This document shows, in pieces, positions 24,501-34,400 of a DNA stretch of 37,133 nucleotides. The translations under genes were made by a program, and so were the position numbers. The notes under the pieces are model-generated. The model was not told where the DNA came from and did no database searches. It saw nothing but the letters and a program-made list of their open reading frames with translations. Positions within the stretch are counted from its first letter, which is position 1, and each line of letters starts with the position of its first letter. Origin of the DNA: a bacterium ADurb.Bin157 (GTDB lineage: Bacteria; Muiribacteriota; Ozemobacteria; Ozemobacterales; Ozemobacteraceae); contig MWDD01000024.1 of the NCBI GenBank assembly GCA_002070375.1, positions 1-37,133 on the forward strand, read 5' to 3'.

Positions 24501-27500
24501 ACACAAAACTTTGGACAGGTCAGCATGAATAACAGCATTAAAAAAGAAACAAAAGTCACCGCAGTCGCAGATGAGACAATAGCGGCTTTACAGGCAATGC
24601 AGCAGCAAACTGCAGATTTACATCGCAAATTTCTTGAAGGTCAGGAACTGGCACAAAAAACTTTAATGGCATTATTGAGCGGCGGTAACGCGCCTGTGTT
24701 AACAAATACACGACCTGCTGTTTCAGCGCAACAAAGGGTTAATGTTTATGAACCGGTCAAGGCAGAAATAAAAGAAGAGCCAAAAATTGTTATGCAAAAG
24801 CCTGCAGAGCGGGCTACAAAGATTGAAGCTCCTAAGACTGAACTTCCCAAGGTTGAACTTCCTAAAGTTGCCTCTGTTGATACTGACAGAATCAGAAAAA
24901 CACTTCTTGATGTTGTTGCGGAAAAGACCGGGTATCCGACTGAGATGCTCAACCTTGAAATGGACATGGAAGCGGATTTGGGCATAGACTCAATTAAGCG
25001 TGTCGAAATTATGTCGGCCATGCAAGAACGCTTGCCCGATGCGCCTGTTGTTCAGCCTGATCAGCTCGGTAAATTACGAACTTTGGCACAAATTTTGGAA
25101 TATATGAGTGCGAATAACACAAGTTCTTCCAATGTCGCAGTTTCTCAAAAAATTGTCGAGGAACCTAAAACAAAGGGCGGGTTAAACACAGAGATTGTCA
25201 AAGCGGCCTTATTAGAGGTAGTTGCAGAAAAAACCGGGTATCCGACCGAAATGCTCAACCTTGAAATGGACATGGAAGCGGATTTGGGCATAGACTCAAT
25301 TAAACGTGTCGAAATTATGTCGGCCATGCAAGAACGCTTGCCCGACGCGCCTGTTGTTCAACCTGATCAGCTCGGCAAATTACGAACTTTAGCACAAATT
25401 TTGGAATACATGAGTATAAACGGCGCGAATTCTTCTAACGCTGCGGTATCTCAAAACATTGTCGAAGAATCTAAAACAAAGGGCGGTTTAAACACAGAGA
25501 TTGTCAAAGCGGCCTTATTAGAGGTAGTTGCAGAAAAAACCGGGTATCCGACTGACATGCTCAACCTTGAAATGGACATGGAAGCGGATTTGGGCATAGA
25601 CTCAATTAAACGTGTCGAAATTATGTCGGCCATGCAAGAACGCTTGCCCGACGCGCCTGTTGTTCAACCTGATCAGCTCGGCAAATTACGAACTTTGGCA
25701 CAAATAATGGAACATTTGAGTGTAAACGACTGCTGCACCGAATCATCTGCTTGCAATAAAATCGCATCTGATTTCACTACAGCCGGCTCTTCAGATTACG
25801 ACACTGTGCTATTGGGAGTTGTTGCAGAAAAAACCGGGTATCCTGTTGAAATGTTAAGCTTAGACATGGATATGGAAGCAGATTTAGGAATAGATTCGAT
25901 AAAGCGAGTTGAGATTTTATCGGGATTTCAGGAAAAAATGCCTGATGCACCGGTAGTTCAGCCGTCAGATTTAGGAAATTTCAGAACCATTGGACAAATC
26001 TTAGATTTTTTGCATTCGAGAGACTGTAAGAGCGCCTGCAAGGCCGTTAACACAACAGAATCGGCGGCAAATGAGAAAGAAAGCGGGTTTAATGAGGGTC
26101 TTGAAGGGTCTGTTATCCGCACAGTTATAAGAACCGTTGAAATTTCCCCTGTTTCTGACGGAGAAAAAATTTTAAGAGCGGGCGATACAGTTTTGATAAG
26201 CAACGATGATGCGGCTTTGTCCGAGGCTGTTAAAGTTTCGTTTACAAAGGCAGGGCTGAAAGCTGAGACTCGCTCGTTGGCACAAATTATCGAGGGGCAA
26301 TTTCCCATAGACACAAAGGGGCTTGTGATCATTGCTCCGGCGCCGGAGAAAGCTCTGATGAACTTATGGGAGAGCAGCTCAGAAGAATGGTTAAAAGACG
26401 CTTTTATGGCGATTCAGAAGGCTGGGCAGGCTGTAAAGCTTAATAAAGGTGTAATTGCAACCGTATCAAGATTAGACGGTCGTTTTGGTTTAGACACAAT
26501 GACAAAGACAACTGACCCTGTTCAGGGTGGTTTGGCGGGTATTGCAAAAACGATCAGATATGAATGGAGCGAGGTTGCGGCGAAAGCAATTGATTTGGAT
26601 TATCGCTACAAAGACGAGATCGAAGTTGCAGACAGACTTGTCGCGGAGGTTTCTGCGAAAAGTTTTATGGAAGTCGGATTAAGTAAGAATTCGCGCATAA
26701 AAATCGAAGAAATTGAGTCAGAACTGAGTGAAGACAATAGTTGCCCGGCTAATTTCAGAAAGAGCGATGTTATTATTGTAACAGGCGGAGCGCGCGGTGT
26801 GACTGCCGAGACTGCGATTGCTTTTGCAGAGAAATACAAGAGCACTATGGTTCTTATCGGTCGTTCGCCTTTGCCTAACGAAGAACCTGCTTGGCTGCGT
26901 GGGTTAAGCGATGAAGGCGCAATCAAAAAGGCAATTTTGTCTAATTCGGGCAAACAACTGTCTGTAAAAGAACTTCAAGCTGAATATCATTCATATAGGG
27001 CGAATCGAGAAGTGTTGAATAATCTGGAACGCATTCGCAGTTTTGGCAGCGATGTATTTTATTATTCGGCGGACATTCGCAATGAAAGCGAAATAGATCA
27101 GATTGTAGAAAAAGTCAGGATTGAAGCCGGTAGCATCACCGGTTTGATTCATGGCGCGGGTGTTTTACGAGACAGAAGAATTGAAGATAAGACCAGAGAA
27201 CAGATAAGCGATGTTCTAGACACCAAAGTCAGAGGTTTACGGAATATTTTAAAAGCTATTTCACGAGACAACTTGAAGGTTATTGTATTATTTTCGTCAT
27301 TTTCCGGGCGACAAGGTCGTTTGGGACAGGTCGATTACGCTATGGCCAATGAAGTTTTGAACAAGGCGGCTCAAAAGCTGAGAATTTTGAGACCTGAGTG
27401 CCGTGTAATGGCTTTTAACTGGGGCCCGTGGGATGGCGGCATGGTAAATTCGAGTTTAAGGAATGTTTTTTTGGCTGAGGGCATCGGTCTCATACCTTTA

Positions 27501-28481
27501 AAAGCGGGTGCGCGATGCCCGATAACAGAGCTTACGAACCCGTCTGAAAACGCAGTTGAAATTGGCATTATGGGTACATTAGGCATAACCGACGGTTCAA
27601 CCGGGCCTCTTTCAGAGGCAACAAGATTTACAAAGGCTTTTGACTACAACCTTAACGTTGAAGAAAACAGCTGGTTAAGATCTCACGTATTGAACGGCGA
27701 CCCGGTTTTACCTATGGCCGTAGCGGGAGAACTTATGTCAGAAGCTGCTTTGATAAACAACATTGGTATGCAGTTTATTGGCTACAATGAAATGCGCATT
27801 TTAAAGGGTGTTGTTTTAAAGAATGGCGGTGCTCAGGTTGTATCTGTTTATACATCTACTCCGACAAAAACCAACGATGGTTATTCTGTGATTTGTGAAA
27901 TCAGAAGCAAATCAAATGACAGAGAGACTATTAACGCGCGTGCCGAGATTATTTTATCTGACACTTTTGTTGAGAGCAGTCCTGAGTATTTAAATGTAGA
28001 TGCAGAGCTTATTTACCCTGATTCAATCAACGAAGTTTATGAAAATGATCTGTTTCATGGCGAATTTTTTAAATCATTAACAGAAATTTTGGGTTGGTCA
28101 GACAAAGGCATTAAAGCTTTAAGCAAAACTTCCCCTGCTCCGTCTGAATGGTTTGCCAGACCTATTCGCACTTCATTTTGTTCAGAGCCTGTGAGCATAG
28201 ATGCCGCTTATCAATTGATGATATTGTGGACAACAAAAGTTTGCGGGGCACCTTCTTTGCCCGGATATGCGAAAAAGTATCGAAAATTTGTCAATGAATT
28301 TATCGATGAGCGAGTAATCATTTCTGCGCGCGCTAAGCGCAAGGGCTCAATGATGGCAGAAGCGGATATAGACTTTATTAGTGAAAGCGGCAAAGTTGTA
28401 GCAAGAATCGAAGGTTATGAGTGTACACTAAATGAAAATTTAAAACACGCCTTCAAATTGAGAAAAGTAATCGGAGCCTGA
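21558..28481 (+). CDS. pfaA: PUFA-synthase-like megasynthase, PfaA type (KS-AT-4xACP-KR-DH)
   Basis: The 2307-aa iterative type I synthase has, in order: a ketosynthase (about 8-440) with Cys210 in DAACGSS, His345 (EAHGTGT) and His385 (QIGHTKAA); a malonyl-type acyltransferase (about 560-870) with Ser674 in GHSFGE and His778; a Pro/Lys-rich linker; four tandem acyl carrier domains with serines in LGIDS at 1145, 1247, 1349 and 1447; a ketoreductase with GGARGVT at 1743 and Ser1914/Tyr1927/Asn1931; and a PKS-type dehydratase with His2043 (HVLNGDPVLP) and Asp2215 (DAAYQ). This is the PfaA order, with a dehydratase after KR as in several Pfa systems. All catalytic residues checked are intact. The ATG at 21558 has AGGTGG 5 nt upstream. 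The product (polyunsaturated fatty acid, glycolipid chain or other) cannot be read. It probably forms an operon with the next two genes. Confidence 0.92.
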   Translation: MNHNKHTFEPLAIVGMSCLFPKAQSISDYWENIKKKVDAISEVPATHWKAEDYYDSDKKRADHVYAKTGGFLDSIDFDPSEWGIAPSDLDSIDTSQLLSLVVARGALNDAGYSDNREFNRDTVSVILGLTGTIELVLPLGARLGHPLWRKAMLHAGISSEITEEVISTLGKAYVGWQENSFPGLLGNVAAGRIANRLDLGGTNCVIDAACGSSLGALEMAAMQLWTHKSDMAITGGVDTFNDIFMYTCFCKTPALSPTGHARPFSEDNDGTILGEGIGMYVLKRLSDAERDGDKIYACINAVGSSSDGKGKAIYAPSAEGQKKALLRAYEESGISPKDIGMVEAHGTGTGAGDQVELVALNEVYGASETGRPWCALGSVKSQIGHTKAAAGSANIIKAALALYHKVIPPTIKVSKPAKILRESNSAFYLPKDIRPWVTENGKTRHAAVSSMGFGGSNFHVILSEYDKYKTVTEWERGTELFTFSGTNTKEIKEKLAALNNANASTLRKLAAESRRDFNVESACRLTFVIENSTDVSKLITEINGQLDTCTDKGFSLPNGATYSQKNENAPVAILFPGQGSQYTGMLADLICSTSEGINTLIEADRETGSVDNFGNRLTDYIYPRPNYDEELDKLNNEKLRSTDIAQPAIGSISLGSFKVLESFGLKASAFAGHSFGELVALSAAGAYDGSTLAKLSRERGRLMAMGSGDKGGMIAVLGERKTVEEILEKENIDLVVANHNSHKQVVLSGKTSEIERAKDIFKAHKVKGTILNVAGAFHSSFVADAAKPFYDFVKNEKFNNLRVPVYANTTGNKYPENVDEVKSLLGNQLANQVRFVEIIENMYNSGIRTFIEVGPGNVLSGMLKNILNTDDYKVLTLDSSGGKRSSVYDLGRLLGQLSALGYKLDIEKWQNGTDYLKTAANVKSSKFTFKLCGANYKSAKQLEVLANLEKPVTVKPTITKAAISETETNNTPVLANKEPQQTQNFGQVSMNNSIKKETKVTAVADETIAALQAMQQQTADLHRKFLEGQELAQKTLMALLSGGNAPVLTNTRPAVSAQQRVNVYEPVKAEIKEEPKIVMQKPAERATKIEAPKTELPKVELPKVASVDTDRIRKTLLDVVAEKTGYPTEMLNLEMDMEADLGIDSIKRVEIMSAMQERLPDAPVVQPDQLGKLRTLAQILEYMSANNTSSSNVAVSQKIVEEPKTKGGLNTEIVKAALLEVVAEKTGYPTEMLNLEMDMEADLGIDSIKRVEIMSAMQERLPDAPVVQPDQLGKLRTLAQILEYMSINGANSSNAAVSQNIVEESKTKGGLNTEIVKAALLEVVAEKTGYPTDMLNLEMDMEADLGIDSIKRVEIMSAMQERLPDAPVVQPDQLGKLRTLAQIMEHLSVNDCCTESSACNKIASDFTTAGSSDYDTVLLGVVAEKTGYPVEMLSLDMDMEADLGIDSIKRVEILSGFQEKMPDAPVVQPSDLGNFRTIGQILDFLHSRDCKSACKAVNTTESAANEKESGFNEGLEGSVIRTVIRTVEISPVSDGEKILRAGDTVLISNDDAALSEAVKVSFTKAGLKAETRSLAQIIEGQFPIDTKGLVIIAPAPEKALMNLWESSSEEWLKDAFMAIQKAGQAVKLNKGVIATVSRLDGRFGLDTMTKTTDPVQGGLAGIAKTIRYEWSEVAAKAIDLDYRYKDEIEVADRLVAEVSAKSFMEVGLSKNSRIKIEEIESELSEDNSCPANFRKSDVIIVTGGARGVTAETAIAFAEKYKSTMVLIGRSPLPNEEPAWLRGLSDEGAIKKAILSNSGKQLSVKELQAEYHSYRANREVLNNLERIRSFGSDVFYYSADIRNESEIDQIVEKVRIEAGSITGLIHGAGVLRDRRIEDKTREQISDVLDTKVRGLRNILKAISRDNLKVIVLFSSFSGRQGRLGQVDYAMANEVLNKAAQKLRILRPECRVMAFNWGPWDGGMVNSSLRNVFLAEGIGLIPLKAGARCPITELTNPSENAVEIGIMGTLGITDGSTGPLSEATRFTKAFDYNLNVEENSWLRSHVLNGDPVLPMAVAGELMSEAALINNIGMQFIGYNEMRILKGVVLKNGGAQVVSVYTSTPTKTNDGYSVICEIRSKSNDRETINARAEIILSDTFVESSPEYLNVDAELIYPDSINEVYENDLFHGEFFKSLTEILGWSDKGIKALSKTSPAPSEWFARPIRTSFCSEPVSIDAAYQLMILWTTKVCGAPSLPGYAKKYRKFVNEFIDERVIISARAKRKGSMMAEADIDFISESGKVVARIEGYECTLNENLKHAFKLRKVIGA
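24897..25725 (+). repeat. tandem ACP-coding repeats (306-bp period)
   Basis: Three ACP-coding units repeat with an exact 306-nt spacing between active-site serine codons (24990, 25296, 25602). Units 2 and 3 are nearly identical at the DNA level, including the linker with KTKGGLNTEIVKAALLEVV. Unit 1 shares the core but has a different lead-in. A fourth, diverged ACP follows at spacing 294 (serine codon 25896). Antisense ORFs repeated at this spacing are only shadows of it. Confidence 0.95.
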
Positions 28482-28482
28482 A

Positions 28483-31400
28483 ATGACAGTCAACAAGCAT
28501 AAATCTCCTTATTCCATTGCAATAACGGGAATCGGAGGAATTTTTCCCGGTTCTTCAAATCTCGAAGAATTTTGGCAGATGATAGATGAGGGTCGAAGTG
28601 CTGTTGGCAGGGTTAATGATGGCCGTTGGCCCGAATCATGCGAAAATTATCAAGGCGTTGGTTACGAGCCTGACAAGGTAAAGACAGTAAACTGCTGCTC
28701 TATTAAAGATTTACGTGAAAACTATGAAGGTTTAAACGTTAGTCCCGAGTTCATGTCAAATCTTGATCCTTTGTATAAAATAGCTTTACTGGCGGGTCGA
28801 GATGCATTTTATGATGCAAAAACAGAGAATCTTGATCGCACTCGCGTTCAAGTAATAATAGCTAATATTGCTTTGCCGACCGACTCAACGTCAGCAATCA
28901 CGCGCAAGCTTAACATGGAAATCATTAAAAGCAAGCTCGCCGGCAAGCCGGTCTCAACTGAATCGCTATTTGATGATAACCCTTTGAATAGGCTGTCAGC
29001 AGAGTTACCGGCCGGTCTGATTGCAGCAACACTTGGCTTGGGCGGCGGCTGTTACACGCTTGATGCCGCCTGTGCTTCGTCTTTGTATGCGATCAAACGC
29101 GCCTGCGACGAGTTAACGGCAGGTCGGGCCGATGCAGTTCTTACCGGCGGTTTATCGCGCCCCTCTTCTCAGTTTACGCAAATGGGGTTCACTCAACTTC
29201 ATGCCATATCGAGTTCGGGCATTTGCCGCCCGTTTGACAAAGATGGAGACGGCTTGATTGTAGGTGAAGGCGGCGGGCTGTTTTTATTGAAGCGCTTAGA
29301 AGATGCTATAAATTGCGGCGATAAGATATATGGTATTATTCGCGGCATTGGTCTCGCCAATGACATAGGCGGCAGTTTGTTGGCTCCATACACAGAAGGC
29401 CAGCTTAGAGCTATGCGCGATGCTTATGCCCAAGCAGGATGGCAACCGACCGAAGTACAACTAATTGAATGTCACGGCACAGGCACTCCGACAGGCGATG
29501 CCGTTGAATTAAAGAGCATTAAAGAGTTAATGGGCACGATTTATCCGGAAGATTATGAGTGCGTTATCGGCTCTGTAAAATCAAATGTCGGCCATCTTTT
29601 AACCGGAGCAGGTGCTGCAGGCTTAATGAAGCTTATTCTTGCCTTAAAAAACAGCAAGCTGCCCGGTGTTGCAAATTTCAGAAGTGCAGACCCTGCGTTA
29701 GAATTAGATAAAACACCAATTAGAATTTTAACAGAATCAAAAGTATGGGAAAGGCCATTTGAAGGTATTTCTCGAAAGTGTGCTTTGAGCGCATTTGGTT
29801 TTGGCGGTATTGACGGCCACGTATTGTTAGAAGAATATATGCCGAGCGCTCATTCGTTGACGTCGGGGCACCCCGTGTTGCGCAGAAATCGTCCGAAGCC
29901 CTCATTAACAGGCATGCTAGACCTCAGAACAGGCAGCAATACTTTCGAATTGCCTGAAATAGCTGTTGTAGCCTTAGACACCTTTGTCGGCAGCTTGAAA
30001 AACTCTAAAGACTTTTTTAAAGCCATGCTAAATTGTGAGCCTGCCAAAAAGCCTGTTCCCGAGAACCGTCACAGATGTGATGCGGACAATGCCGCGTTCA
30101 AAGAAGGCGCTTATATTGACAAGCTTGAAATCAGAGCCGGAGAATTTAAAATATCTCCGTTAGAATTGACCGAAATTTTACCGCAGCAGCTTCTGATGCT
30201 AAAAACAGTCTCAAGAGCCATGTCAGAAATGACCTCAGACACGCAAACAGAAAAAATTGATTGGGGCACCTTTATAGGTATCAGCCAAGACTTTGACGCG
30301 TCAAACTTTGCTTCGCGCTGGGCTATCAAAGCTGATTCCGCAAAGTATAACATCACAGAAACAGACACATCAGAGCTTGCTGACGCAATTTCACCCCCAT
30401 TGAATCACCCTCGCACCGTCGGATCATTAGGCGGCATTGTTGCCAGTCGTATTGCCAGAGAATATGGCATAGGCGGCCCCTCGCATACTTTTTCCAGTTC
30501 TGAAAACTCGGGGCTTTCTGCTCTTGAGGCGGCCGTGCGTTCATTGCAAAACAATGAAATAAGCACAGCAATCGTCGGAGCGGTTGACATGGCCGGCGAT
30601 CTGCGACATTTGTTGGCGACAGACCAATTAAGACCTTATTCGCGCAGCGGCGGTTCAGTTCCTTTTAACAAAGGTTCGGACGGAGCTTTTCCGGGAGAAG
30701 GTGCCGTTGCTTTGATTTTAAAACGCAAAGACGACGCCTTAAAAGACGGTGACAGAATTTTATCTATTATCAAAGGAATAGGCAAAGCAAGTTGCGATTC
30801 ATTAGATAATAAGGATTCCAAAATAAACGCCTGTATTCGTGCCATGGATAATGCTTGGAAAGAATCGGGACTTGTTCCCGCTAAGGCACGTCTTTTCGAA
30901 GCGTCGGCCTCAGGCTCAAACTCGGAAGATGAAATCGAAGCGGAAGCAATGTCACGCTTCATGCCGGTGCGAGATATTCGCAAAGAAGACTTATTTCAAA
31001 ATGACAGCCAACTTTGCGCAATTTCCGCGACAAAAGCTGTAATCGGTCAGACAGGCGCTGCAGCGGGGCTGTTTTCGTTAGCGAAAGCAGTTTTATGCCT
31101 AAATCGCCAACTCTTGCCGGGTTATAAAACTCTTACGAACCCTATTGAGCCGTTAGCAAAGAGACAAGATTTTTTCTTTACCCCCAATTCGCCGCAGTAT
31201 TGGTTCAGAAACAGAATTGAAGGGCCGAGAGTTGCGAGCGTAAACTCAATCGGGCTCGACGGTTCTTTTTATCATGCGGTTCTTGAAGAATTCGAAAATG
31301 ACGAATTATTAAGCTCGAAAGCGAGAAAGGCGAATTTGGCAGACTGCTGTTTCCCTGCCGGAGAACCTGAAGATTGCGTTTTTGCAATAGGCGGAACAAC

Positions 31401-34400
31401 AACCTGTGATTTGAAAGAGCGTATTTCTGCTTTAAGAAATTTAGAAGCCTCATCTATTCAGCAATTAGCGCGAGAATACGCGCAGCAGTTTCCTTTAAGA
31501 GACTATTCAAAAGTGTTTGCCGGAATTGTAGCGTCGTCCATAGGCGAATTGCGCGAAAAGATTGATTTTGCGGTAAACCACATATATAACAATCCTGACA
31601 AGCCAATTACAGCCGGTCCCGAAAATGGCGATAAAGTCTTTTACAACCCGACCCCGCAAGCGGTTAACGGAAAAGTTGTATTTGTGTTTCCCGGTTCAGG
31701 AAACCACTTTTTATCAATGGGCACAGACCTCGGAGTAAACTGGTCTGAACATCTTAAAAAATTAGACAAGAATTATGAATTGCTTGCGTCACAATTTGCG
31801 CCGAGTAAGATTACTCCATGGCGCCTTGCATATGGCGAGAACTACGAAGAAGAAGCAATGGCCGCCTTAATTGCCGATCACAATTCGCTGGTTTTCAGTC
31901 ATGTTTCTTGTTGCGCTTTCTTAAGTGATTTAGTAAGATCTTTTGGCATTGAACCTCAAATAATTATGGGTTACAGCTTAGGCGAAACAGCCGGAAACTT
32001 TGCCACAGGCACCTGGCGCGAACGTGACGAAATGGTTCGCAGAATGAGACATTCTAATTTATTTACCACAGAATTGATTGGCGAATATAATGCCCCTCGC
32101 AAACACTGGGGATTAGATGAAAACGCCAATATAGAATGGGCGCTTGGTGTGATTGCGTGCCCTGCATCAGAAATTGAAAAACATATAATCGATTATGACC
32201 AAGTTTATATCTTAATCGAAAATACTCCCGAAGAGTGTGTAATTGGCGGCAACAAACATCAGCTGGATGTTTTGGTAAACATTGTCAAAAAGCCGTTTTT
32301 CGCGTTAGACGGAGTTTCTTCAGTGCATTGTCCCGCTGCTACACCCGCATCAGAAGCTTACAGAAACTTGCATTTATACGATTGTTACCCACCGGAAGGA
32401 ATTACATTTATAAGCAGCGGAAAAGGCGAAGTCTTTGTGCCTCAACGCGAAGCAAGCGCTGACTCTATTCTTTCTCAATGTATCGGAAAAATCAATTTCC
32501 CCAAGTGCGTAGAAACAGCTTATAATGAAGGCGGAAGAGTATTTTTAGAGATCGGGCCGCAAGCTTCCATGACAAGGATGATCCACCGGATATTAAGCGG
32601 AAAACCCCACTTCGCACGTGCAATAATGCCAAAGAACAGAAACCAGAACTCAAGCTTGGTCAGGTTGTTGGCAAATTGTGCGGCAGAGGGCATCAGAGTA
32701 AACTTGAGCCCATTGTATTCGGTTTCAGAAAAGGTTTTGGTAGGCTCAACACGCTCTAAGTTAAAGCCGATTGAAATTCCTACTTGTCACCCTCTGATTG
32801 TACCGGCGCATAAAAAGCAGGAAACGATTACAGAAAAAACATTTTCGAGCGCTATAACAAAGCCTGTGGCAACACCTGTGGCAGCACCTGTGCCCGTATC
32901 TTTGCCGAAACCTGTGGAACCACCTTCGACAAGAGCCTTGCAGCACTCTTTACCTGCTTCTGCACCGAAACCAACGGCAGCGCCTTTGCCGAAAACTTTG
33001 CCCACATTATTTTCAAAACCTGCCGGATCGATTAACCCTGAATCTTTGGGCACACCCCCGAAACAGGTTTTTACAAAATCGCTTAATGTGAGCAAACAAG
33101 AAAATACATTTAAAGAGCCTTCAATGAACAATATAATACCCAACACCTCAAGTTCGGTCATCGCTTCTTGGTATGAATCGCAAAAATCTTTTGCCGACGC
33201 ACACAACGCGTATCTTAACTTTTCAAATTCGACCAATGAACTTATCGGCAAAATTATCAGCGGAGGGGTAATTAGCCACGCAAGCTCCGAAATCGGCAAA
33301 ACCCTCAGCGAACCGGTTAATATCCGCGCAAGTGTCGAACATAGGTTTCCTAAGCCTTACACAGGCGAGGTTTTTCTTGACCGAGAAGGTTCAATGGAGT
33401 TTGCTATAGGGAAGATTGGAAATGCTCTTGGCGAGTATTTCGCAAGCGTTGACTCGCACCCGACCCGTGTCAGATTACCTGATATTCCTTTAAATTTTGT
33501 TGATCGCGTAATTAGTGTCGAAGGCGAAAAAGGATCATTAAAAAAAGGCAGGGTAATAACCGAACATGACGTTTACCCCAAAACTTGGTATTTAGACAAC
33601 GAATGCATGCCCACAGGTTTGGCTGTAGAAGCGGGGCAAGCAGACTTGTTTTTGGCGGGCTGGCTTGGAATTGACTTTAAAACAAAAGGGATAGCCAAAT
33701 ACAGGCTGCTAGACGCAGTTGTAACTTTCCATGGGCCATTGCCGCGCCCCGGCGACACTATTCATTACGACATTAAGGTTGACAGATTTATAAGACAGGC
33801 TGACACTTATTTATTCTTTTTTGAATACGACGGCAGCATTGACGGCAAACATTTAATTACCATGAGAAACGGCTGCGCCGGCTTCTTCACAGACAAGCAG
33901 CTTGCAGACGGCAAAGGGATCGTTCTTACCGAAGATGATTTACGCCCTTCGCCGCAGCCGGACCTGCCGGGACGCGAAAACTTACCGGTAATGGTCAAGC
34001 AATCGTTTGATGACGACGCTCTCGAACTTCTGAGACAAAGCAGGTTTGAAGAAGCTTTTGGTAGCGACTTTGCAGGTCTTAAAATAAATGCGCAAACTAT
34101 ACCCTCAGGTCAAATGAAAATGATTGACCGCATTACAGAAATTGACCCTAAAGGCGGAAGATTTGGCTTAGGGCGAATTAAGGCAGAAATAGATATACCG
34201 CAAAATGCTTGGTTCTTAACGCAGCATTTCTGCGACGACCAGGTTATGCCGGGTACACTGATGTATGAATCGTGCATGCAGTCTTTGCGTGTGTTCCTGC
34301 TTAGAATGGGCTGGATAGCGCCTGCTGAAAACAGCGCATTCGAGCCTATAATCGGAGTTCAGAGTCAGCTGAGATGCAGAGGACAAGTAATTCCGGGCGT

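Noticed and set aside
24746..25633. Three antisense ORFs with repeated MADIISTRLIESMPKSAS-type products
   Set aside because: They are exact antisense shadows of the tandem ACP repeats. Their repetition only reflects the repeats on the coding strand.
32835..33060. Low-complexity Pro/Ala/Thr-rich stretch considered as a collagen-like or surface repeat
   Set aside because: It is an ordinary flexible interdomain linker of a megasynthase, between the AT and hotdog domains.
32787..33299. 170-aa antisense ORF
   Set aside because: It lies opposite the Pro/Ala/Thr-rich linker of the PfaC-type gene. The composition keeps the opposite strand free of stops, and there is no ribosome site.
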